Origin: Actinomycetota bacterium | Lineage (GTDB): Bacteria; Actinomycetota; Acidimicrobiia; Acidimicrobiales; JACDEA01 | Reading direction: 5' to 3' | DNA: 16,177 nucleotides | Assembly: GCA_013816725.1 (NCBI GenBank) | Contig: JACDEA010000011.1 | Coordinates: forward strand, 1 to 16,177 | Shown here: one piece after another, positions 1 through 5,743 of the stretch | Layout of the letters: each line of letters starts with the position of its first letter | How positions within the stretch are numbered: position 1 is the first letter of the stretch | Program-made: the position numbers and the translations under genes | The notes under the pieces: generated by a model | Databases searched by the model: none | What the model was told of the DNA's origin: nothing | Seen by the model: the letters and a program-made list of their open reading frames with translations, nothing else

Positions 1-1596
1 GGTCGCGCCTCGTCGAGTTGGTGTAACCGGCAGCGTCACGCGCGAGCTGCCAAGGTGAACCGTTTGCCGGGCGCCTTGGAGAACCGTGGCGTCGCCCCAG
101 TGCTCTCCCGTCGACGGATTGCGGTCGAGGCGCGGGAAGTTGGACGACGAGACCTCGACTCGGATGCGGTGACCGGCCAGGAAACACATGGCGGTCGCAC
201 CCACTGCCACGTCGACGTTCTTCGGGCGGCCGGGCGTGAAGGGCAAGCGCCGCACTGAATCCACGACGTTGAGGGCGCGGCCATCTGGATGTACGTCGAC
301 CAACTTCACTGTCACGTCGGCCGAACGGCCCGTCGTGGAGAAGCGAATTGTGGCCTCGACCTGCCCGATCACGGTGAGCGGCTTGGTCAACGGCGCCGAC
401 GTGTACACGAGCACGTCGCCGCGCGCTTCGACGTCGTGCTGGTCCACCGGCCCCGCCATCGGAAGGTAAGGGCCGAGGGTGCGGCCGCCGCGCGTCGGTA
501 CCGGGTTGTGAGGGTCGTAGTCGAAGCTGTGACGCCCGGCCTCGGCCGGTGGCGACGACTGCAAGGAGGCCTCATCGGTCAGAAAGAACCGCGCCGGTGT
601 CGAGGGCGGCGGCCAGCCGTCGAATTCGCGCCACGCGTTGACGCCCATCACGAACAGCCGGGCGCCGCCTTCTACCTCCTCGCCATCGATCGCTCGTCGC
701 ATCCATCGCAACGCCTCGCCACGAACGTCCTGCGCGATGCCGTTGGCGGCGTCGCCGAACTGAACCTCGGGGGTGGTGTCCAGCCACAGACCGGCGTGGG
801 TCCACGGTCCGACCACGATGCGCGCCGGCGCCTCGATCGACGCGAACGTACGAAGTGTGCCGTCGCAGAACAGGTCGTACCAGCCGGCAACGAAGAACGC
901 AGGGATGTCCGCGCGTGCCACCTTCTTGGCGATGTCGAGGTCCTTCCATACCCGACGCTGGTCGGCCGAGAGCCAGTCGACGAACGCGGGCGACAGGGCG
1001 CGCACGGGATGGTCGCCGAGCGGCTGCCGGTAGGCGGCGGGCCAGTCGGCCATGACCGCGGCTGCCCGGTCCAGATCGCGCTTTGCGATGCGGGGACATG
1101 CCGCAGCCATCATCGCCGCCCACGGCATGGCGAAGCCGAGTTGCAGCGCGCCGCCTTCATAGGTCCAGCCTTCATCGGCCCACGCCGACGTGACCATCGG
1201 CGCGATGGCGCGCAGCGCGGGAGGGCGTTCGGCTGCGGCCATGAGCTGCGTGATGCCGACATAACTGGCTCCCCACATGGCGACTCGGCCGTCGGACCAC
1301 GGTTGCGCGGCGCACCATGCGACCGTGTCGGCGCCGTCGGACCGTTCGTTCCGGAACGGGTGCCATTCGCCCTCCGACGCCGCTGTCCCGCGGGCGTCCT
1401 GCATGACGACCGACCAACCGAGGCGGGCCAGCCCGATGGCGTCATCGGCCTGACGCGCGCCGATGCGGGAGTACGGCGTCCGGATCAAAAGCGTCGGCCG
1501 CGGCTCGCCATCATCGGCGGTGACGACTTCGGTGCTGAGCTGGGTGCCGTCGCCCATCGCCACCATGAATTCGTCGGCTCGTACGGCACCGGGCAC
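1..1596 (-). CDS. CocE/NonD-family serine hydrolase (X-Pro dipeptidyl-peptidase S15-like), 3' end off the window
   Basis: The minus strand is open for 532 codons from a GTG at 1596 to the window edge. The translation carries the alpha/beta-hydrolase triad of the CocE/NonD family: nucleophile Ser111 in WGASYVG, Asp241 in AGWYD and His267 in GPWTH. The oxyanion-region sequence VVMQDARGTAASEG (about 63-76) and a C-terminal jelly-roll-like half (about 330-530) also fit. Family members such as cocaine esterase and alpha-amino-acid ester hydrolases cleave esters or amides of small acyl or amino-acyl substrates; the substrate here cannot be told. The family is usually 550-600 residues and the last visible stretch (SSRVTLPV) is typical of its end, so only a few residues are missing. 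GTG 1596 is chosen because an in-frame TGA lies at 1600-1602 and AGGTGA precedes it by a few bases; ATG 1566 is a possible later start. It is probably cytoplasmic, since no signal peptide is visible. Confidence 0.88.
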   Translation of the reverse strand, partial: MPGAVRADEFMVAMGDGTQLSTEVVTADDGEPRPTLLIRTPYSRIGARQADDAIGLARLGWSVVMQDARGTAASEGEWHPFRNERSDGADTVAWCAAQPWSDGRVAMWGASYVGITQLMAAAERPPALRAIAPMVTSAWADEGWTYEGGALQLGFAMPWAAMMAAACPRIAKRDLDRAAAVMADWPAAYRQPLGDHPVRALSPAFVDWLSADQRRVWKDLDIAKKVARADIPAFFVAGWYDLFCDGTLRTFASIEAPARIVVGPWTHAGLWLDTTPEVQFGDAANGIAQDVRGEALRWMRRAIDGEEVEGGARLFVMGVNAWREFDGWPPPSTPARFFLTDEASLQSSPPAEAGRHSFDYDPHNPVPTRGGRTLGPYLPMAGPVDQHDVEARGDVLVYTSAPLTKPLTVIGQVEATIRFSTTGRSADVTVKLVDVHPDGRALNVVDSVRRLPFTPGRPKNVDVAVGATAMCFLAGHRIRVEVSSSNFPRLDRNPSTGEHWGDATVLQGARQTVHLGSSRVTLPVTPTRRGAT

Positions 1597-1616
1597 GCGT
1601 CACCTACTCATGTTCG

Positions 1617-1644
1617 ATTCTGTTGCATTGCACAATACCGGCAA
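1617..1644 (-). promoter_or_regulatory. Candidate promoter for the CocE-type hydrolase
   Basis: Read on the minus strand, a -35-like TTGCCG (1644-1639), a 16-bp spacer and a -10-like CAGAAT (1622-1617) lie about 20 bp before the GTG start at 1596. Each box matches 4 of 6 consensus positions. The match is by eye only. Confidence 0.35.
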
Positions 1645-1651
1645 CTACCGT
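1623..1651 (+). promoter_or_regulatory. Candidate leaderless promoter for the aldose 1-epimerase-like gene
   Basis: TTGCAT (1623-1628) and TACCGT (1646-1651) are separated by exactly 17 bp. A start point seven bases after the -10 falls at about 1658, leaving only two or three bases before ATG 1661. No Shine-Dalgarno sequence precedes that ATG, which fits a leaderless mRNA. The boxes overlap the opposing promoter of the hydrolase. Confidence 0.4.
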
Positions 1652-1660
1652 CGGTGCAGG

Positions 1661-2494
1661 ATGCAACCGAGCGCTGTGGTCCTCCGCGCCGGGCCGGCCA
1701 CGGTGACGCTGTGTCCTGACGCCGGCGGCCGCATCGGGCAGATTGAGGTCGACGGTCGGAAGCTCTTGCGCGGTCCGGAAGACGCGGGGTTGGGGTGGGG
1801 CTACTGGGGCTCGTATCCGCTGTTGCCCTGGTCGAACCGCATCCCCGGGGGCCGGTTCCGGTTCGAAGGGCGCGACTTCACGGTGCCGGTGAATTGGGAG
1901 GACGGCAGCGCGCTGCACGGCCTGGCGATGAACGCACCGTGGACTGTGGTCGCCGCATCGGATCGCTCCGCCGTCATCGAGATTGCCATCGATTCGGCTT
2001 CATACCGCATGCATGCCCGGCAATCCTTCGTGCTGACGCAGTCCGGTCTCGACCAGCGCATCGATCTCACCAACCGTTCCGCCGATCGTGTGCCGGTCGG
2101 AGCCGGTATCCACCCGTGGTTCGGGTTCGGTCCGATCCGGGTGCCGGCGGATCGCATGTGGCCAGGCTCGGGGCCGATACCAGAAGGCGTTCCCGTGCCG
2201 GTCGAGGGCGACGCTGACTTGCGCGTTATTTGCGAGCCGGGGCTGATGGACCGGTGCTACACGGCGCTCACGGCTGACCGCGTCGAGGTTCCCGGGTTGC
2301 GACTCGGCTGGTCGGGTCCGATCACCCACGTCGTCGTCTACACCGGTACGCCCGGGTGGGTCTGCGTCGAACCAGTGACGATGGCGAACGACGGGTTCCG
2401 CCTGGCTGACGAGGGCGTCCCCGGCGCCGGCGTCATCGCTTTGGACGAAGGCGACACCCTGAGCGTCGGTTACCGCTTTGACTGGTCGGCCTGA
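1661..2494 (+). CDS. Aldose 1-epimerase family protein (GalM-like mutarotase fold)
   Basis: This gene encodes 277 residues with the galactose-mutarotase beta-sandwich signature. The likely catalytic residues are all present: His86 in SALHGLAM, His151 in GIHPWF and Glu237 in CVEPVT. The substrate-side arginine (Arg60 in WSNRIPGGRFRFEGR) is also typical. Known members interconvert alpha and beta anomers of aldoses in the cytoplasm; divergent actinobacterial members are often of unknown sugar specificity. The length is slightly short of the usual 300-350. The frame stays open upstream to 1463 and beyond, but ATG 1661 is preferred because family homology begins there and the candidate promoter lies directly before it. 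It is divergent from the hydrolase and converges on the ferritin-like operon through the hairpin at 2530-2575. Confidence 0.87.
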   Translation: MQPSAVVLRAGPATVTLCPDAGGRIGQIEVDGRKLLRGPEDAGLGWGYWGSYPLLPWSNRIPGGRFRFEGRDFTVPVNWEDGSALHGLAMNAPWTVVAASDRSAVIEIAIDSASYRMHARQSFVLTQSGLDQRIDLTNRSADRVPVGAGIHPWFGFGPIRVPADRMWPGSGPIPEGVPVPVEGDADLRVICEPGLMDRCYTALTADRVEVPGLRLGWSGPITHVVVYTGTPGWVCVEPVTMANDGFRLADEGVPGAGVIALDEGDTLSVGYRFDWSA

Positions 2495-2529
2495 GGGCTC
2501 CGAGCGGTCACGGCGATACTCCGAAAGGT

Positions 2530-2575
2530 GCGGCCAGCCGGGCCGGTTAGGAGGTACACCGGTCCGGCTGGCCGC
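2530..2575. terminator. Bidirectional hairpin terminator between converging genes
   Basis: Two 17-bp arms (2530-2546 and 2559-2575) are complementary at every position except one that becomes a G.U pair in one orientation. They enclose a 12-base loop, TTAGGAGGTACA. The hairpin lies 35 bp after the epimerase stop and 12 bp after the ferritin-like stop on the other strand. There is no real U-tract. Read on the minus strand the stem is soon followed by a short TTT, so it may work better in that direction. Confidence 0.8.
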
Positions 2576-2587
2576 GAAATCGTCGGA

Positions 2588-3382
2588 CTAGCCGATTTTG
2601 TCGTCCGGCCCGCGAGCACCGTCGGTCTTGGCGAAGGAGTCCGGGATCGGATACGAGCCGAGCACAAAGTTCAGAATCGCAGCGTGTTGCATTTCGACCG
2701 GCTGGATCGATGCGGCGATCTGGATCGCGCCCTTGTCCTTGATCGCGTTCTGGATCCCGTTGAGATACGTCGCCGCCGCCACGTTCTCGAGACCAAGAGC
2801 GAACTTGGCGAGACCCGGGACATCCTTCACCTGGGCGAATCCGGGCGTAACCACGGCGTCCTTGACGGTCGTGTCGACCCCGGTGATCGCCTTCTTGCCG
2901 GCCTTCGTCAAGATGGAGTTCCACGCCGCCGCATGGTCCTTGTGTTGGGACTGGGCGGTCTTGACGAACGTCGCCACCGCAGCGGGAACTGCACCCAGGG
3001 AACCCTTGCCGGCCGCGTCGAGGCCGGCCTGATACGTCTGCACAGCCAGGTTCTCGAGGCTGGCGGCCAGCGCGGCGATAGCAAGATCGCCGCTGAGGCC
3101 GCTGTCGCCGCCGCTGCCCGAGTTCTTCTTCTTACTACCGCCACAGGCGGCGAGCGCGAGGCCACCGGCGGCCGCGCCGACGCCGATCAAAAACGTGCGA
3201 CGGCTCGACGCCGTTTCGCCGAGCTTGTCGACGCCCGAACGCAGGAGGTTGTTGACCTCGCTCCACGCGTCGATCGCCTCGTGCATGTGCGGCAGCGTGT
3301 CGTGGTGCATGTCGTCGAGGTCGCTGGTGAGAGTGATGAGCTCACGCTCGCTGATCTGCATGGTGTTCTTGCGGAACTTCAT
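2588..3382 (-). CDS. Exported ferritin-like lipoprotein (Ferritin_2-type), Tat-like signal
   Basis: The 264-residue product has three parts. Residues 1-58 form a charged, His-containing N-terminal segment (MHHDTLPHMHE at 25-35). Then comes an internal Tat-like signal, SRRTFLIG (60-67), followed by a hydrophobic stretch ending in the lipobox LAAC (Cys80). After a Gly/Ser/Lys-rich linker there is a four-helix ferritin-like domain (about 97-243). Candidate metal ligands are Glu110 (SLENLAV), His147 and His150 (SQHKDH), Glu199 (GLENVA), and Glu230 with His233 (VEMQH), the usual two E and ExxH pattern of a di-metal site. It should sit on the outer face of the membrane. Its start overlaps the upstream paralogue's stop by one base (TGATG), implying translational coupling. 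Metal oxidation or binding is inferred from the fold; the substrate is unknown. Confidence 0.82.
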   Translation of the reverse strand: MKFRKNTMQISERELITLTSDLDDMHHDTLPHMHEAIDAWSEVNNLLRSGVDKLGETASSRRTFLIGVGAAAGGLALAACGGSKKKNSGSGGDSGLSGDLAIAALAASLENLAVQTYQAGLDAAGKGSLGAVPAAVATFVKTAQSQHKDHAAAWNSILTKAGKKAITGVDTTVKDAVVTPGFAQVKDVPGLAKFALGLENVAAATYLNGIQNAIKDKGAIQIAASIQPVEMQHAAILNFVLGSYPIPDSFAKTDGARGPDDKIG

Positions 3383-4242
3383 CAGGCCACCGCCCCTTCA
3401 CTCGACGGACGCGCTTGATCGGTTTTTAGGAATGAGTCCGGGAACCCGACGGAACCAGCCGCGGCGGGAAGCTTGTCCGCTGGCGGCCCAAGCATGACGA
3501 GGCTCGCCAAGTTGTTCTGCAAGAGGGCTGCGACAGCGAGGAGGATCGCTCGGTGCTGGCTCTCGACCCCCATGATCGATGCGAAAGTGTTGCGAAGGTT
3601 GCCGTCCGAAACCGCGGCGGTCTCGGCCGCGTAGGTCTCGGCGGCGACGAGTTCGAGGTCGGCGGCAAACTTGACGACGTCGAGCGGCGCCTTGAGCTTG
3701 GGCAGCATCGGCGTCACCACCCCGTCGAACACGGGCTTGTCGACGCCGGTCTGTTCCTTTCCACCGAGCCGGGTTGCCGCCGAGTTGAAGGCTTTGGCGT
3801 GGTCGGTGTGCTGGGCGATCGTCTTGGTGACGAAGGCAACGACGGTGGGTCCGGCCGGCGCAGGGATGTTCTTCATGAACGGCAGTCCGGCCGCCTGCTT
3901 GTACACGGCCACCGCCAGGTTCTCGAGCGACGCCGCCGTCTGCGCTGCTGCGGTGTCGGGACTCGACCCGGCGAATGCCGGTGACGTGAGCGCCTCGAGG
4001 AGGCCCACGCCGACGATGCCGGACGCGACGACGCCGGCACCCTTGAGCGCGGTGCGTAGCAAGTTTCGCCGCTCGGCGTGATAGGCGACGAGCTCGTCGC
4101 GGTCGTAGCCGCCGTGGGCGCGCCGCTCTTCGCCACACTCGACCATCTCGCCGAGGGCGGACCTTGTCGTCCGCATGGCGTCGGCGTGCAAGTCTTCGGA
4201 CTGTTCGATCAGGGCGTTGAGCGCCCCTTCGTCAGATGTCAC
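3382..4242 (-). CDS. Exported ferritin-like protein (Ferritin_2-type), paralogue of its downstream neighbour
   Basis: The product has 286 residues and a GTG start with a strong AGGAGGA Shine-Dalgarno eight bases upstream. Residues 1-56 are a charged presequence. A Tat-like ERRNLLR (57-63) leads a hydrophobic segment that ends in the signal-peptidase-I-type site SPAFAG (87-92), so unlike its partner it lacks a lipobox Cys. The ferritin-like domain (about 98-250) keeps candidate ligands Glu107 (SLENLAV), His145 and His148 (AQHTDH), Glu197 (DLELVA), Glu227 and His230 (VESQH). The two neighbours share many short blocks (AASLENLAV, TGVD, VVTP) and an identical C-terminal pattern PDSFxKTDxAR, so they arose by tandem duplication. 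They probably act together outside the membrane. The role (metal oxidation, storage or peroxide removal) is inferred from the fold only. Confidence 0.82.
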   Translation of the reverse strand: MTSDEGALNALIEQSEDLHADAMRTTRSALGEMVECGEERRAHGGYDRDELVAYHAERRNLLRTALKGAGVVASGIVGVGLLEALTSPAFAGSSPDTAAAQTAASLENLAVAVYKQAAGLPFMKNIPAPAGPTVVAFVTKTIAQHTDHAKAFNSAATRLGGKEQTGVDKPVFDGVVTPMLPKLKAPLDVVKFAADLELVAAETYAAETAAVSDGNLRNTFASIMGVESQHRAILLAVAALLQNNLASLVMLGPPADKLPAAAGSVGFPDSFLKTDQARPSSEGAVA

Positions 4243-4343
4243 GAGTGCTTCCTCCTAGTTACATGGCCAGGTGCCGGTATTCACTCCGGGGCCAGGGGGA
4301 CCCGTGGATGTCGATTTCCAAAGAAACCTGGAATGCCGGTTCG

Positions 4344-4751
4344 TTAGCTGACTGTGAGAGTTCCCGTCATGTAATTGTGGATGTTGCAGTGGTATTTGAA
4401 CGTCCCCGCGGCGGCGGGCTTAATGGTCTTCGATGCCCCACCGTCGAGATTGCCGGTATCGAAACTCTGGTCGTCGGCGGTGACCGTGTGAGCCGTTGAG
4501 TCTTGATTCATGACGGTGATCGGCTCGCCGACCTTGGCCTGCAGCGGGTTGGGGGAGAACGCGAAGTTCTTGATCGCGACGGCCGTGCCTTTGGCCCCGC
4601 CGCCTGCGGTCGACTTTGCGGCTCCGGTTCCTGAGTTGTCCTTGGTTCCTGAGTTGTCCTTGGTTCCTGAGTAGTCCTTCGAGGAGCTGCACGCCCCCAA
4701 CCCCAGCACGAGCAACATCAGCACTGCTACGCCTGTCAATCGCCTGCTCAT
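4344..4751 (-). CDS. Cupredoxin (plastocyanin/amicyanin-like) lipoprotein
   Basis: The 135-residue product has a short lipoprotein signal with lipobox LGAC (Cys21), a hydrophilic linker with tandem SGTKDN repeats (about 28-42), and a single cupredoxin domain (about 56-135). Type-1 copper ligands are visible: His88 (STAHTV), then Cys122, His125 and Met128 in YHCNIHNYM. The C-x2-H-x2-M spacing is that of amicyanin rather than plant plastocyanin. It should carry out one-electron transfer on the outer membrane face, for instance to or from the ferritin-like proteins encoded 101 bp downstream. ATG 4751 is chosen because GGAGG stands nine bases upstream and the lipoprotein signal starts there; an in-frame start at 4811 would put 20 extra residues before it. 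Confidence 0.88.
   Translation of the reverse strand: MSRRLTGVAVLMLLVLGLGACSSSKDYSGTKDNSGTKDNSGTGAAKSTAGGGAKGTAVAIKNFAFSPNPLQAKVGEPITVMNQDSTAHTVTADDQSFDTGNLDGGASKTIKPAAAGTFKYHCNIHNYMTGTLTVS
4628..4681 (-). repeat. 18-bp tandem repeat, three copies, inside the cupredoxin linker
   Basis: The unit ttcctgagttgtccttgg occurs twice identically (4628-4645, 4646-4663) and a third time with changes (4664-4681). It is in frame and encodes the repeated hydrophilic (S)GTKDN linker between the lipid anchor and the copper domain. Copy number could vary without disrupting the protein. Confidence 0.9.
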
Positions 4752-4807
4752 CGATCCGGACCTCCACTTGGCTGAGACTTGAACCATAGGACTCTCCGGC
4801 GCCGCGA

Positions 4808-5290
4808 TCATCGGGGGACGAGCGCAGGCGCGGCCTCTGGCGACCGCGAATCTCGAAGCACGGTGGTGACCGCGGCAACCAGGCCCAGCGTCGCCATCGC
4901 ACCGATTTCAGCGGCCCGTGTGAGATTGGCGCCGTTGGTCCAGCCGGACTCCATCCAGCCGAAAACGTTGCCAACCCGACTCACAATCAGCACCGCTAGG
5001 GCGCTGGCCTCGAACGCGAGCGCTGCGGCGACCGCAAATGGCGCGAGGTGGCGCCACTTGAACATGGTGACCACCAGGCTGGACGCGAGGACCATCGACG
5101 CCGCGGCGTTGACCAGGAACCCGACTCGGACGACGACCGAGCCCGGCACCGAGACGGGGACCTTCGAGTAGATCTGCAGCCACTGTTGAACGTGAATGAA
5201 CCCGCTAACGGCAACGAAGAGTGCGGCCAAGAGCACCAGGGGCGCCGCCGGGCGCCGGAGGAATGAGACCTCGGCCGGTTTGGTGTGCAT
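4808..5290 (-). CDS. Four-helix integral membrane protein of unknown function
   Basis: I do not recognise a named family. The 160-residue product has four hydrophobic segments at roughly 17-38, 50-75, 82-104 and 124-145. The first loop contains a HVQQWLQIY motif just after helix 1 and another loop reads FGWMESGWTNGAN, so a few aromatic, His and Glu residues sit near the membrane surface. It is first in a minus-strand run that continues with the cupredoxin (56-bp gap) and the two ferritin-like proteins, suggesting a membrane partner for their electron or metal traffic; that is inference from position. ATG 5290 is used because hydrophobic, family-like sequence begins there. A GTG at 5371 in the same frame would add 27 polar residues, and neither start has a clear Shine-Dalgarno. 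Confidence 0.7.
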   Translation of the reverse strand: MHTKPAEVSFLRRPAAPLVLLAALFVAVSGFIHVQQWLQIYSKVPVSVPGSVVVRVGFLVNAAASMVLASSLVVTMFKWRHLAPFAVAAALAFEASALAVLIVSRVGNVFGWMESGWTNGANLTRAAEIGAMATLGLVAAVTTVLRDSRSPEAAPALVPR

Positions 5291-5545
5291 GTTGATAGTC
5301 CGACGCCGAGGCTGCCCCTGGATGTCACGATCTGTAATGCCGGCTGCTTCCGGGTAGTCGGCGCCCCTCACTCAGCTGTGGTGCGACAGCAACTCCGCAG
5401 CGGCACAGAAAACCGGATGGGCGTCTCGGCCTTCTCGACTTTCTCGGCAAATTGCCAATCCAGGCGTTGTCCCCACGCCGGACTCAACGCAACACGCCGC
5501 AACGGTTCGCCCACGGCGCGGTAGCCGACGCGTGGGAAGCGGTAG

Positions 5546-5578
5546 GGAGCGCCGGTCCCATGGCGGCACCGGCGCTCC
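5546..5578 (+). promoter_or_regulatory. Strong hairpin in the leader of the DUF4331 operon
   Basis: GGAGCGCCGGT (5546-5556) and ACCGGCGCTCC (5568-5578) are perfect 11-bp complements around an 11-base loop. No gene on the plus strand ends just before it, so it is not an ordinary end-of-gene terminator. It could be an attenuator or leader structure if transcription starts upstream of it. The adjoining CTCCT could also pair with the Shine-Dalgarno at 5732-5737; that is speculative. Confidence 0.5.
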
Positions 5579-5652
5579 TTGCTGCATCACGGCGGCGGTA
5601 CCAGCACGGCTGGCGTGACCGAGAAGCCGAATCGCTCGCAATTGACATCCGA

Positions 5653-5671
5653 TCCGGCGCCGTGCGCCGGA
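5653..5671 (+). repeat. Short inverted repeat upstream of DUF4331
   Basis: TCCGGCGC (5653-5660) and GCGCCGGA (5664-5671) form a perfect 8-bp stem with a three-base loop, about 70 bp before the DUF4331 start. It may be an operator or an RNA hairpin in the leader. The sequence alone does not decide which. Confidence 0.5.
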
Positions 5672-5743
5672 GACCCCCACGAAACGACCGCGAGTTCCAG
5701 ACCCTGAGGCCCGGCCGTTCACCCCACATTCAGGAGGAGAATC

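Larger units (their letters stand above)
5291..5743. other. 453-bp divergent intergenic/leader region, no gene seen
   Basis: No convincing coding sequence is seen here on either strand. Apart from the possible 81-base 5' extension of the membrane protein gene, the stretch should hold the promoters of both divergent units. It is rich in inverted repeats. Besides the two hairpins listed separately, GCGTGGG at 5530-5536 can pair either with CCCACGC at 5472-5478 or with CCCACG at 5510-5515, giving mutually exclusive stems. A perfect TTGACA at 5642-5647 has no TANNNT at 16-18 bp. The region ends with a strong AGGAGG (5732-5737) six bases before the DUF4331 start. Confidence 0.6.

Noticed and set aside
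289..1719. A long plus-strand open frame of 476 codons
   Set aside because: Its translation is Arg/Gly/Ala/Val-rich with no recognisable motif, and it lies opposite the CocE-type hydrolase, whose full catalytic triad is in the minus-strand frame.
2528..3418. A plus-strand open frame of 296 codons opposite the ferritin-like lipoprotein
   Set aside because: It runs through the terminator hairpin and shows no motif; the minus-strand frame has the Tat signal, lipobox and metal ligands.
4274..4339. Inverted repeat ccggtattc/gaatgccgg in the gap between the cupredoxin and ferritin-like genes
   Set aside because: The arms are 9 bp with one mismatch and a loop of about 48 bases; this is too weak to call a terminator or operator.
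5642..5647. Perfect TTGACA -35 box upstream of DUF4331
   Set aside because: At 16-18 bp downstream the sequence is GC-only with no TANNNT box, so it was not called as a promoter.
5484..5729. A possible 81-residue minus-strand gene inside the divergent intergenic region
   Set aside because: It has no Shine-Dalgarno or recognisable domain, an Arg/Ser/Ala composition typical of chance frames, and it crosses both hairpins.
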